Shown: positions 35,719-48,835 of the stretch, in pieces
Numbering within the stretch: position 1 is the first letter of the stretch
Layout of the letters: each line of letters begins with the position of its first letter
Origin: Metallyticus violacea
Taxonomy: Eukaryota; Arthropoda; Insecta; Mantodea; Metallyticidae
Direction of reading: 5' to 3'
NCBI GenBank assembly: GCA_030762175.1
Contig: JAUJEO010000019.1
Span: 5,338,001-5,402,000, forward strand
DNA: 64,000 nt
Made by a program: the position numbers and the translations under genes
Notes under the pieces: model-generated
What the model was told of the DNA's origin: nothing
Seen by the model: the letters and a program-made list of their open reading frames with translations, nothing else
Databases searched by the model: none

Positions 35719-38700
35719 CGTTAGAATCACTTTTTTTCCGTTCTTATTTGAGATAACTGGTTCTCTTTCATTATACTAGTTTGATAGCCTCAGACAAGCA
35801 TATTATGCGCAAAGAATCTCGAAAAGAAAAAAAATTTTTTTCGAAGTTTGGAACTTCCTTAAAATCACTTTTTTTCCATTCTTATTTGAGATAACTTGTT
35901 CTCTTTCATTATACTTGTTTGATAGCCTTAGACAAGCATATTATGCGCAAAGAATCTCGTAAAGAAAAAAATTTTTTTTCGAAGTTTGGAAACTTCCTTA
36001 GAATCACTTTTTTTCCATTCTTATTTGAGATAACTTGTTCTCTTTCATTATACTTGTTTGATAGCCTTAGACAAGCATATTATGCGCAAAGAATCTCGAA
36101 AAGAAAAAAAATTTTTTTCGAAGTTTGGAAACTTCGTTATAATCACTTTTTTCCGTTCTTATTTAAGATTACTGGTTCTCTTTCATTATACTAGTTTGAT
36201 AGCCTCAGACAAGCATATTATGCGCAAAGAATCTCGAAAAGAAAAAAATTTTTTTTCGAAGTTTGGAAACTTCGTTAGAATCACTTTTTTTCCGTTCTTA
36301 TTTGAGATAACTGGTTCTCTTTCATTATACTAGTTTGATAGCCTCAGACAAATATATTATGCGCAAAGAATCTCGAAAAGAAAAAAATTTTTTTTCGAAG
36401 TTTGGAAACTTCCTTAGAATCACTTTTTTTCCATTCTTATTTGAGATAACTTGTTCTCTTTCATTATACTAGTTTGATAGCCTTAGACAAGCATATTATG
36501 CGCAAAGAATCTCGAAAAGAAAAAAATTTTTTTTCGAAGTTTGGAAACTTCGTTAGAATCACTTTTTTTCCGTTCTTATTTAAGATTACTGATTCTCTTT
36601 CATTATACTAGTTTGATAGCCTCAGACAAGCATATTATGCGCAAAGAATCTCGAAAAGAAAAAAATTTTTTTTCGAAGTTTGGAAACTTCGTTATAATCA
36701 CTTTTTTCCGTTCTTATTTAAGATTACTGGTTCTCTTTCATTATACTATTGTGATAGCCTCAGAAAAGCATATTATGCGCAAAGAATCTCTAAAAGAAAA
36801 AATTTTTTTTTCGAAGTTTGGAAACTTCGTTAGAATCACTTTTTTTCCGTTCTTATTTTAGATAACTGGTTCTCTTTCATTATACTAGTTTGATAGCCTC
36901 AGAAAAGCATAGGTATGCGCAAAGAATCTCGAAAAGAAAAAAATTTTTTTTCGAAGTTTGGAAACTTCGTTAGAATCACTTTTTTTCCATTCTTATCTGA
37001 GATAACTGGTTCTCTTTCATTATACTAGTTTGATAGCCTCAGACAAGCATATTATGCGCAAAGAATCTCGAAAAGAAAAAATTTTTTTTTCGAAGTTTGG
37101 AAACTTCGTTAGAATCACTTTTTTTCAATTCTTATTTGAGATAACTTGTTCTCTTTCATTATACTTGTTTGATAGCCTTAGACAAGCATATTATGCGCAA
37201 AGAATCTCGAAAAGAAAAAAATTTTTTTCGAAGTTTGGAAACTTCGTTAGAATCACTTTTTTTCCGTTCTTATCTGAGATAACTGGTTCTCTTTCATTAT
37301 ACTAGTTTGATAGCCTTAGACAAGCATATTATGCGCAAAGAATCTCGAAAAGAAAAAAATTTTTTTTCGAAGTTTGGAAACTTCGTTAGAATCACTTTTT
37401 TTCCGTTCTTATTTGAGATAACTTGTTCTCTTTCATTATACTAGTTTGATAGTCTCAGAAAAGCATATTATGCGCAAAGAATCTAGAAAAGAAAAAAATT
37501 TTTTTTCGAAGATTGGAAACCTCGTTAGAATCACTTTTTTTCCGTTCTTATTTGAGATAACTGGTTCTCTTTCATTATACTAGTTTGATAGCCTCAGACA
37601 AGCATATTATGCGCAAAGAATCTCGAAAAGAAAAAAATTTTTTTTCGAAGTTTGGAAACTTCCTTAGAATCACTTTTTTCCATTCTTATTTGAGATAACT
37701 TGTTCTCTTTCATTATACTTGTTTGATAGCCTTAGACAAGCATATTATGCGCAAAGAATCTCGAAAAGAAAAAAATTTTTTTTCGAAGTTTGGATACTTC
37801 GTTAGAAACACTTTTTTTCCGTTCTTATTTGAGATAACTAGTTCTATTTCATTATACTAGTTTGATAGCCTCAGACAAGCATATTATGCGCAAAGAATCT
37901 CGAAAAGAAAAAAATTTTTTTTCGAAGTTTGGAAACTTCCTTAGAATCACTTTTTTTCCATTCTTATTTGAGATAACTTGTTCTCTTTCATTATACTTGT
38001 TTGATAGACTTAGACAAGCATATTATGCGCAAAGAATCTCGAAAAGAAAAAAATTTTTTTTCGAAGTTTGGAAACTTCGTTATAATCACTTTTTTCCGTT
38101 CTTATTTAAGATTACTGGTTCTCTTTCATTATACTAGTTTGATAGCCTCAGACAAGCATATTATGCGCAAAGAATCTCGAAAAGAAAAAAATTTTTTTTC
38201 GAAGTTTGGAAACTTCCTTAGAATCACTTTTTTTCCATTCTTATTTGAGATAACTTGTTCTCTTTCATTATACTTGTTTGATAGCCTTAGACAAGCATAT
38301 TATGCGCAAAGAATCTCGAAAAGAAAAAAATTTTTTTTCGAAGTTTGGAAACTTCGTTATAATCACTTTTTTTCCGTTCTTATTTAAGATTACTGGTTCT
38401 CTTTCATTATACTAGTTTGATAGCCTCAGACAAGCATATTATGCGCAAAGAATCTCGAAAAGAAAAAAATTTTTTTTCGAAGTTTGGAAACTTCGTTAGA
38501 ATCACTTTTTTTCCGTTCTTATTTGAGATAACATGTTCTCTTTCATTATACTAGTTTGATAGCCTTAGACAAGCATATTATGCGCAAATATTCTCGAAAA
38601 GAAATAAATTTTTTTTCGAAGTTTGGAAACTTCGTTAGAATCACTTTTTTTCCGTTCTTATTTGAGATAACTGGTTCTCTTTCATTATACTAGTTTGATA

Positions 38701-39580
38701 GCCTCAGAAAAGCATATTATGCGCAAAGAATCTAGAAAAGAAAAAAATTTTTTTTCGAAGATTGGAAACCTCGTTAGAATCACTTTTTTTCCGTTCTTAT
38801 TTGAGATAACTAGTTCTCTTTCATTATACTAGTTTGATAGTCTCAGACAAGCATATTATGCGCAAATAATCTGGAAAAGAAAAAAATTTTTTTTCGAAGT
38901 TTGGAAACTTCCTTAGAATCACTTTTTTTCCATTCTTATTTGAGATAACTTCTTCTCTTTCATTATTCTAGTTTGATAGCCTTAGACAAGCATATTATGC
39001 GCAAAGAATCTCGAAAAGAAAAAAATTTTTTTTAAGAAGTTTGGAAACTTCGTTAGAATCACTTTTTTTTCCGTTCTTATTTAAGATAACTTGTTCTCTT
39101 TCATTATACTAGTTTGATAGCCTTAGACAAGCATATTATGCGCAAAGAATCTCGAAAAGAAAAAAATTTTTTTTCGAAGTTTGGAAACTTCGTTATAATC
39201 ACTTTTTTTTTTTTCTTATTTAAGATTACTGGTTCTCTTTCATTATACTAGTTTGATAGCCTCAGACAAGCATATTATGCGCAAAGAATCTCGAAAAGAA
39301 AAAAAATTTTTTTCGAAGTTTGGAAACTTCGTTAGAATCACTTTTTTTCCGTTCTTATTTGAGATAACTTGTTCTCTTTCAGTATACTAGTTTGATAGCC
39401 TGAGACAAGCATATTATGCGCAAAGAATCTCGAAAAGAAAAAAAAATTTTTTCGAAGTTTGGAAACTTCGTTAGAATCACTTTTTTTCCGTTCTTATTTG
39501 AGATAACTGGTTCTCTTTCATTATACTAGTTTGATAGCCTCAGACAAGCATATTATGCGCAAAGAATCTCGAAAAGAAAA
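35719..39580 (+). repeat. Region C, copy 2
   Basis: It repeats copy 1 with small changes. The private monomer at 36,908 reads gcgcaaag where copy 1 has gcgcgaag. One T is lost from the T7 run near 37,674, which shifts the offset from 3,751 to 3,750. There is a 12-T run at 39,203-39,214, and cagtatact near 39,379. The match ends near 39,582, where copy 1 has ggaacttccttaaaatc and this copy has ggaaacttccttagaatc. Confidence 0.85.
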
Positions 39581-42500
39581 AAATTTTTTTTCGAAGTTTG
39601 GAAACTTCCTTAGAATCACTTTTTTTCCATTCTTATTTGAGATAACTTGTTCTCTTTCATTATACTAGTTTGATAGCCTTAGACAAGCATATTATGCGCA
39701 AAGAATCTCGAAAAGAAAAAAATTTTTTTTCGAAGTTTGGAAACTTCGTTAGAATCACTTTTTTTCCGTTCTTATTTAAGATTACTGGTTCTCTTTCATT
39801 ATACTAGTTTGATAGCCTCAGACAAGCATATTATGCGCAAAGAATCTCGAAAAGATTACAATTTTTTTCGAAGTTTGGAAACTTCGTTAGAATCACTTTT
39901 TTTCCGTTCTTATTTGAGATAACTGGTTCTCTTTCATTATACTAGTTTGATAGGCTTAGACAAGCATATTATGCGCAAAGAATCTCGAAAAGAAAAAAAA
40001 TTTTTTTCGAAGTTTGGAAACTTCGTTAGAATCACTTTTTTTCCGTTCTTATTTGAGATAACTGGTTCTCTTTCATTATACTAGTTTGATAGTCTCAGAA
40101 AAGCATATTATGCGCAAAGAATCTAGAAAAGAAAAAAATTTTTTTTCGAAGATTGGAAACCTCGTTAGAATCACTTTTTTTCCGTTCTTATTTTAGATAA
40201 CTGGTTCTCTTTCATTATACTAGTTTGATAGCCTCAGACAAGCATATTATGCGCAAAGAATTTCGAAAAGAAAAAAATTTTTTTTCGAAGATTGGAAACC
40301 TCGTTAGAATCACTTTTTTTCCGTTCTTATTTGAGATAACTGGTTCTCTTTCATTATACTAGTTTGATAGCCTCAGACAAGCATATTATGCGCAAAGAAT
40401 CTCGAAAAGAAAAAAATTTTTTTTCGAAGTTTGGAAACTTCGTTAGAATCACTTTTTTTCCGTTCTTATTTAAGATTACTGGTTTTCTTTCATTATACTA
40501 GTTTGATAGCCTCAGACAAGCATATTATGCGCAAAGAATCTCGAAAAGAAAAAAATTTTTTTTCGAAGTTTGGAAACTTCGTTAGAATCACTTTTTTTCC
40601 GTTCTTATTTGAGATAACTTGTTCTCTTTCATTATACTAGTTTGATAGCCTTAGACAAGCATATTATGCGCAAAGAATCTCGAAAAGAAAAAAATTTTTT
40701 TTCGAAGTTTGGAAACTTCGTTAGAATCACTTTTTTTCCGTTCTTATTTAAGATTACTGGTTCTCTTTCATTATACTAGTTTGATAGCCTCAGACAAGAA
40801 TATTATGCGCAAAGAATCTCGAAAAGAAAAAAATTTTATTTCGAAGTTTGGAAACTTCGTTAGAATCACTTTTTTTCCGTTCTTATTTGAGATAACTGGT
40901 TCTCTTTCATTATACTTGTTTGATAGCCTTAGACAAGCATATTATGCGCAAAGAATCTCGAAAAGAAAAAAATTTTTTTTCGAAGTTTGGAAACTTCGTT
41001 ATAATCACTTTATTCCGTTCTTATTTAAGATTACTGGTTCTCTTTCATTATACTAGTTTGATAGCCTCAGACAAGCATATTATGCGCAAAGAATCTCGAA
41101 AAGAAAAAAATTTTTTTTCGAAGTTTGGAAACTTCGTTAGAATCACTTTTTTTCCGTTCTTATTTGAGATAACTTGTTCTCTTTCATTATACTAGTTTGA
41201 TAGCCTTAGACAAGCATATTATGCGCAAAGAATCTCGAAAAGAAAAAATTTTTTTTTCGAAGTTAGGAAACTTCGTTAGAATCACTTTTTTTCCGTTCTT
41301 ATTTAAGATTGCTGGTTCTCTTTCATTATACTAGTTTGATAGCCTCAGACAAGCATATTATGCGCAAAGAATCTCGAAAAGATTAAAATTTTATTTCGAA
41401 GTTTGGAAACTTCGTTAGAATCACTTTTTTTCCGTTCTTATTTGAGATAACTGGTTCTCTTTCATTATACTAGTTTGATAGCCTCAGACAAGCATATTAT
41501 GCGCAAAGAATCTCGAAAAGAAAAAAATTTTTTTTCGAAGTTTGGAAACTTCGTTAGAATCACTTTTTTTCCGTTCTTATATAAGATTACTGGTTCTCTT
41601 TCATTATACTAGTTTGATAGCCTCAGACAAGCATATTATGCGCAAAGAATCTCGAAAAGAAAAAAATTTTTTTTCGAAGTTTGGAAACTTCCTTAGAATC
41701 ACTTTTTTTCCATTCTTATTTGAGATAACTTGTTCTCTTTCATTACACTTGTTTGATAGCCTTAGACAAGCATATTATGCGCAAAGAATCTCGAAAAGAA
41801 AAAATTTTTTTTTCGAAGTTTGGAAACTTCGTTATAATCACTTTTTTCCGTTTTTATTTAAGATTACTGGTTCTCTTTCATTATACTAGTTTGATAGCCT
41901 CAGACAAGCATATTATGCGCAAAGAATCTCGAAAAGAAAAAAATTTTTTTTCGAAGTTTGGAAACTTCGTTAGAATCACTTTTTTTCCGTTCTTATTTAA
42001 GATTACTGGTTCTCTTTCATTATACTAGTTTGATAGCCTCAGACAAGCATATTATGCGCAAAGAATCTAGAAAAGAAAAAAATTTTTTTTCGAAGATTGG
42101 AAACCTCGTTAGAATCACTTTTTTTCCGTTCTTATTTGAGATAACTGGTTCTCTTTCATTATACTAGTTTGATAGCCTCAGACAAGCATATTATGCGCAA
42201 AGAATCTCGAAAAGAAAAAAATTTTTTTTCGAAGTTTGGAAACTTGGTTAGAATCACTTTTTTTCCGTTCTTATTTGAGATAACTAGTTCTATTTCATTA
42301 TACTAGTTTGATAGCCTCAGACAAGCATATTATGCGCAAAGAATCTCGAAAAGAAAAAAATTTTTTTTCGAAGTTTGGAAACTTCCTTAGAATCACTTTT
42401 TTTCCATTCTTATTTGAGATAACTTGTTCTCTTTCATTATACTTGTTTGATAGCCTTAGACAAGCATATTATGCGCAAAGAATCTCGAAAAGAAAAAAAT

Positions 42501-42995
42501 TTTTTTTCGAAGTTTGGAAACTTCGTTATAATCACTTTTTTCCGTTCTTATTTAAGATTACTGGTTCTCTTTCATTATACTAGTTTGATAGCCTCAGACA
42601 AGCATATTATGCGCAAAGAATCTCGAAAAGAAAAAAATTTTTTTCGAAGTTTGGAAACTTCCTTAGAATCACTTTTTTTCCATTCTTATTTGAGATAACT
42701 TGTTCTCTTTCATTATACTTGTTTGATAGCCTTAGACAAGCATATTATGCGCAAAGAATCTCGAAAAGAAAAAAATTTTTTTTCGAAGTTTGGAAACTTC
42801 GTTATAATCACTTTTTTTCCGTTCTTATTTAAGATTACTGGTTCTCTTTCATTATACTAGTTTGATAGCCTCAGACAAGCGTATTATGCGCAAAGAATCA
42901 CGAAAAGAAAAAAATTTTTTTTCGAAGTTTGGAAACTTCGTTAGAATCACTTTTTTTCCGTTCTTATTTGAGATAACATGTTCTCTTTCATTATA
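38690..42995 (+). repeat. Region D, copy 1: 4,305-bp unit (31 monomers)
   Basis: Landmarks at 39,737, 40,431, 40,709, 40,920, 41,542, 41,753, 41,958, 42,308 and 42,447 recur 4,305 bp later. Its first 0.9 kb is shared with the end of region C, so the duplication took in part of the older unit. Private markers: gatagtctcagacaag (38,837), the 12-T run (39,203), gattacaattttttt (39,855), caagaatatt (40,797), cactttattccg (near 41,008), ttatataag (near 41,576), cattacact (near 41,742) and aaacttggttag (near 42,241). Confidence 0.85.
39203..39214 (+). repeat. 12-T run replacing T7-CCG-TT
   Basis: The three bases ccg between the T7 run and ttctt are all T, with no length change. The copy 3,750 bp upstream (region C copy 1) has the normal ccg. 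The change was copied to 43,509-43,520 by the region D duplication. Confidence 0.85.
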
Positions 42996-45900
42996 CTAGT
43001 TTGATAGCCTCAGAAAAGCATATTATGCGCAAAGAATCTAGAAAAGAAAAAAATTTTTTTTCGAAGATTGGAAACCTCGTTAGAATCACTTTTTTTCCGT
43101 TCTTATTTGAGATAACTAGTTCTCTTTCATTATACTAGTTTGATAGTCTCAGACAAGCATATTATGCGCAAATAATCTGGAAAAGAAAAAAATTTTTTTT
43201 CGAAGTTTGGAAACTTCCTTAGAATCACTTTTTTTCCATTCTTATTTGAGATAACTTCTTCTCTTTCATTATTCTAGTTTGATAGCCTTAGACAAGCATA
43301 TTATGCGCAAAGAATCTCGAAAAGAAAAAAATTTTTTTTAAGAAGTTTGGAAACTTCGTTAGAATCACTTTTTTTTCCGTTCTTATTTAAGATAACTTGT
43401 TCTCTTTCATTATACTAGTTTGATAGCCTTAGACAAGCATATTATGCGCAAAGAATCTCGAAAAGAAAAAAATTTTTTTTCGAAGTTTGGAAACTTCGTT
43501 ATAATCACTTTTTTTTTTTTCTTATTTAAGATTACTGGTTCTCTTTCATTATACTAGTTTGATAGCCTCAGACAAGCATATTATGCGCAAAGAATCTCGA
43601 AAAGAAAAAAAATTTTTTCGAAGTTTGGAAACTTCGTTAGAATCACTTTTTTTCCGTTCTTATTTGAGATAACTTGTTCTCTTTCAGTATACTAGTTTGA
43701 TAGCCTGAGACAAGCATATTATGCGCAAAGAATCTCGAAAAGAAAAAAAAATTTTTTCGAAGTTTGGAAACTTCGTTAGAATCACTTTTTTTCCGTTCTT
43801 ATTTGAGATAACTGGTTCTCTTTCATTATACTAGTTTGATAGCCTCAGACAAGCATATTATGCGCAAAGAATCTCGAAAAGAAAAAAATTTTTTTTCGAA
43901 GTTTGGAAACTTCCTTAGAATCACTTTTTTTCCATTCTTATTTGAGATAACTTGTTCTCTTTCATTATACTAGTTTGATAGCCTTAGACAAGCATATTAT
44001 GCGCAAAGAATCTCGAAAAGAAAAAAATTTTTTTTCGAAGTTTGGAAACTTCGTTAGAATCACTTTTTTTCCGTTCTTATTTAAGATTACTGGTTCTCTT
44101 TCATTATACTAGTTTGATAGCCTCAGACAAGCATATTATGCGCAAAGAATCTCGAAAAGATTACAATTTTTTTCGAAGTTTGGAAACTTCGTTAGAATCA
44201 CTTTTTTTCCGTTCTTATTTGAGATAACTGGTTCTCTTTCATTATACTAGTTTGATAGGCTTAGACAAGCATATTATACGCAAAGAATCTCGAAAAGAAA
44301 AAAAATTTTTTTCGAAGTTTGGAAACTTCGTTAGAATCACTTTTTTTCCGTTCTTATTTGAGATAACTGGTTCTCTTTCATTATACTAGTTTGATAGTCT
44401 CAGAAAAGCATATTATGCGCAAAGAATCTAGAAAAGAAAAAAATTTTTTTTCGAAGATTGGAAACCTCGTTAGAATCACTTTTTTTCCGTTCTTATTTTA
44501 GATAACTGGTTCTCTTTCATTATACTAGTTTGATAGCCTCAGACAAGCATATTATGCGCAAAGAATTTCGAAAAGAAAAAAATTTTTTTTCGAAGATTGG
44601 AAACCTCGTTAGAATCACTTTTTTTCCGTTCTTATTTGAGATAACTGGTTCTCTTTCATTATACTAGTTTGATAGCCTCAGACAAGCATATTATGCGCAA
44701 AGAATCTCGAAAAGAAAAAAATTTTTTTTCGAAGTTTGGAAACTTCGTTAGAATCACTTTTTTTCCGTTCTTATTTAAGATTACTGGTTTTCTTTCATTA
44801 TACTAGTTTGATAGCCTCAGACAAGCATATTATGCGCAAAGAATCTCGAAAAGAAAAAAATTTTTTTTCGAAGTTTGGAAACTTCGTTAGAATCACTTTT
44901 TTTCCGTTCTTATTTGAGATAACTTGTTCTCTTTCATTATACTAGTTTGATAGCCTTAGACAAGCATATTATGCGCAAAGAATCTCGAAAAGAAAAAAAT
45001 TTTTTTTCGAAGTTTGGAAACTTCGTTAGAATCACTTTTTTTCCGTTCTTATTTAAGATTACTGGTTCTCTTTCATTATACTAGTTTGATAGCCTCAGAC
45101 AAGAATATTATGCGCAAAGAATCTCGAAAAGAAAAAAATTTTATTTCGAAGTTTGGAAACTTCGTTAGAATCACTTTTTTTCCGTTCTTATTTGAGATAA
45201 CTGGTTCTCTTTCATTATACTTGTTTGATAGCCTTAGACAAGCATATTATGCGCAAAGAATCTCGAAAAGAAAAAAATTTTTTTTCGAAGTTTGGAAACT
45301 TCGTTATAATCACTTTATTCCGTTCTTATTTAAGATTACTGGTTCTCTTTCATTATACTAGTTTGATAGCCTCAGACAAGCATATTATGCGCAAAGAATC
45401 TCGAAAAGAAAAAAATTTTTTTTCGAAGTTTGGAAACTTCGTTAGAATCACTTTTTTTCCGTTCTTATTTGAGATAACTTGTTCTCTTTCATTATACTAG
45501 TTTGATAGCCTTAGACAAGCATATTATGCGCAAAGAATCTCGAAAAGAAAAAATTTTTTTTTCGAAGTTAGGAAACTTCGTTAGAATCACTTTTTTTCCG
45601 TTCTTATTTAAGATTGCTGGTTCTCTTTCATTATACTAGTTTGATAGCCTCAGACAAGCATATTATGCGCAAAGAATCTCGAAAAGATTAAAATTTTATT
45701 TCGAAGTTTGGAAACTTCGTTAGAATCACTTTTTTTCCGTTCTTATTTGAGATAACTGGTTCTCTTTCATTATACTAGTTTGATAGCCTCAGACAAGCAT
45801 ATTATGCGCAAAGAATCTCGAAAAGAAAAAAATTTTTTTTCGAAGTTTGGAAACTTCGTTAGAATCACTTTTTTTCCGTTCTTATATAAGATTACTGGTT

Positions 45901-47300
45901 CTCTTTCATTATACTAGTTTGATAGCCTCAGACAAGCATATTATGCGCAAAGAATCTCGAAAAGAAAAAAATTTTTTTTCGAAGTTTGGAAACTTCCTTA
46001 GAATCACTTTTTTTCCATTCTTATTTGAGATAACTTGTTCTCTTTCATTACACTTGTTTGATAGCCTTAGACAAGCATATTATGCGCAAAGAATCTCGAA
46101 AAGAAAAAATTTTTTTTTCGAAGTTTGGAAACTTCGTTATAATCACTTTTTTCCGTTTTTATTTAAGATTACTGGTTCTCTTTCATTATACTAGTTTGAT
46201 AGCCTCAGACAAGCATATTATGCGCAAAGAATCTCGAAAAGAAAAAAATTTTTTTTCGAAGTTTGGAAACTTCGTTAGAATCACTTTTTTTCCGTTCTTA
46301 TTTAAGATTACTGGTTCTCTTTCATTATACTAGTTTGATAGCCTCAGACAAGCATATTATGCGCAAAGAATCTAGAAAAGAAAAAAATTTTTTTTCGAAG
46401 ATTGGAAACCTCGTTAGAATCACTTTTTTTCCGTTCTTATTTGAGATAACTGGTTCTCTTTCATTATACTAGTTTGATAGCCTCAGACAAGCATATTATG
46501 CGCAAAGAATCTCGAAAAGAAAAAAATTTTTTTTCGAAGTTTGGAAACTTGGTTAGAATCACTTTTTTTCCGTTCTTATTTGAGATAACTAGTTCTATTT
46601 CATTATACTAGTTTGATAGCCTCAGACAAGCATATTATGCGCAAAGAATCTCGAAAAGAAAAAAATTTTTTTTCGAAGTTTGGAAACTTCCTTAGAATCA
46701 CTTTTTTTCCATTCTTATTTGAGATAACTTGTTCTCTTTCATTATACTTGTTTGATAGCCTTAGACAAGCATATTATGCGCAAAGAATCTCGAAAAGAAA
46801 AAAATTTTTTTTCGAAGTTTGGAAACTTCGTTATAATCACTTTTTTCCGTTCTTATTTAAGATTACTGGTTCTCTTTCATTATACTAGTTTGATAGCCTC
46901 AGACAAGCATATTATGCGCAAAGAATCTCGAAAAGAAAAAAATTTTTTTTCGAAGTTTGGAAACTTCCTTAGAATCACTTTTTTTCCATTCTTATTTGAG
47001 ATAACTTGTTCTCTTTCATTATACTTGTTTGATAGCCTTAGACAAGCATATTATGCGCAAAGAATCTCGAAAAGAAAAAAATTTTTTTTCGAAGTTTGGA
47101 AACTTCGTTATAATCACTTTTTTTCCGTTCTTATTTAAGATTACTGGTTCTCTTTCATTATACTAGTTTGATAGCCTCAGACAAGCGTATTATGCGCAAA
47201 GAATCACGAAAAGAAAAAAATTTTTTTTCGAAGTTTGGAAACTTCGTTAGAATCACTTTTTTTCCGTTCTTATTTGAGATAACATGTTCTCTTTCATTAT
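42996..47300 (+). repeat. Region D, copy 2
   Basis: It carries the markers of copy 1 in order, including the 12-T run at 43,509-43,520 and aaacttggttag near 46,546. Near 47,310 it departs: copy 1 goes straight from acatgttct to the cagaaaag monomer, while here an extra monomer with ccgtagac and caaatattctcg intervenes. The A/T block near 43,611 has lost one T relative to 39,300. Confidence 0.85.
43509..43520 (+). repeat. 12-T run, second copy
   Basis: Same change as at 39,203, in region D copy 2. It does not appear in region E copy 2 because that unit starts downstream of it. Confidence 0.85.
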
Positions 47301-48835
47301 ACTAGTTTGATAGCCGTAGACAAGCATATTATGCGCAAATATTCTCGAAAAGAAATAAATTTTTTTTCGAAGTTTGGAAACTTCGTTAGAATCACTTTTT
47401 TTCCGTTCTTATTTGAGATAACTGGTTCTCTTTCATTATACTAGTTTGATAGCCTCAGAAAAGCATATTATGCGCAAAGAATCTAGAAAAGAAAAAAATT
47501 TTTTTTCGAAGATTGGAAATCTCGTTAGAATCACTTTTTTTCCATTCTTATTTGAGATAACTGGTTCTCTGTCATTATACTAGTTTGATAGCCTCAGACA
47601 AGCATATTATGCGCAAATAATCTGGAAAAGAAAAAAATTTTTTTTCGAAGTTTGGAAACTTCCTTAGAATCACTTTTTTTCCATTCTTATTTGAGATAAC
47701 TTCTTCTCTTTCATTATTCTAGTTTGATAGCCTTAGACAAGCATATTATGCGCAAAGAATCTCGAAAAGAAAAAATTTTTTTTTAAGAAGTTTGGAAACT
47801 TCGTTAGAATCACTTCGTTAGAATCACTTTTTTTCCGTTCTTATTTGAGATAACTTGTTCTCTTTCATTATACTAGTTTGATAGCTTGAGACAAGCATAT
47901 TATGCGCAAAGAATCTCGAAAAGAAAAAAATTTTTTTTCGAAGTTTGGAAACTTCCTTAGAATCACTTTTTTTCCATTCTTATTTGAGATAACTTGTTCT
48001 CTTTCATTATACTTGTTTGATAGCCTTAGACAAGCATATTATGCGCAAAGAATCTCGAAAAGAAAAAAATTTTTTATCGAAGTTTGGAAACTTCGTTATA
48101 ATCACTTTTTTTCCGTTCTTATTTAAGATTACTGGTTCTCTTTCATTATACTAGTTTGATAGCCTCAGACAAGCATATTATGCGCAAAGAATCTCGAAAA
48201 GAAAAAAATTTTTTTTCGAAGTTTGGAAACTTCGTTAGAATCACTTTTTTTCCGTTCTTATTTGAGATAACATGTTCTCTTTCATTATACTAGTTTGATA
48301 GCCTTAGACAAGCATATTATGCGCAAATATTCTCGAAAAGAAATAAATTTTTTTTCGAAGTTTGGAAACTTCGTTAGAATCACTTTTTTTCCGTTCTTAT
48401 TTGAGATAACTGGTTCTCTTTCATTATACTAGTTTGATAGCCTCAGAAAAGCATATTATGCGCAAAGAATCTAGAAAAGAAAAAAATTTTTTTTCGAAGA
48501 TTGGAAACCTCGTTAGAATCACTTTTTTTCCGTTCTTATTTGAGATAACTGGTTCTCTTTCATTATACTAGTTTGATAGCCTCAGACAAGCATATTATGC
48601 GCAAATAATCTGGAAAAGAAAAAAATTTTTTTTCGAAGTTTGGAAACTTCCTTAGAATCACTTTTTTTCCATTCTTATTTGAGATAACTTCTTCTCTTTC
48701 ATTATTCTAGTTTGATAGCCTTAGACAAGCATATTATGCGCAAAGAATCTCGAAAAGAAAAAAATTTTTTTTAAGAAGTTTGGAAACTTCGTTAGAATCA
48801 CTTTTTTTCCGTTCTTATTTAAGATAACTTGTTCT
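44370..48835 (+). repeat. Region E, copy 1: 4,461-bp unit (32 monomers)
   Basis: Landmarks at 44,736, 45,014, 45,225, 45,847, 46,058, 46,263, 46,613, 46,752 and 47,902 recur exactly 4,461 bp later. The length exceeds 32 × 139 mainly because of the 14-bp duplication at 47,799-47,826. The unit starts inside region D copy 2, so E is a later event than D. It also has two aagaag monomers 988 bp apart (47,785 and 48,773). Confidence 0.88.
47799..47826 (+). repeat. 14-bp internal tandem duplication (153-bp monomer)
   Basis: cttcgttagaatca is present twice in a row, making this monomer 153 bp. It sits in an aagaag-class monomer, just after the inverted repeat. It is a clear single mutation, useful for tracing later duplications. 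Confidence 0.9.
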
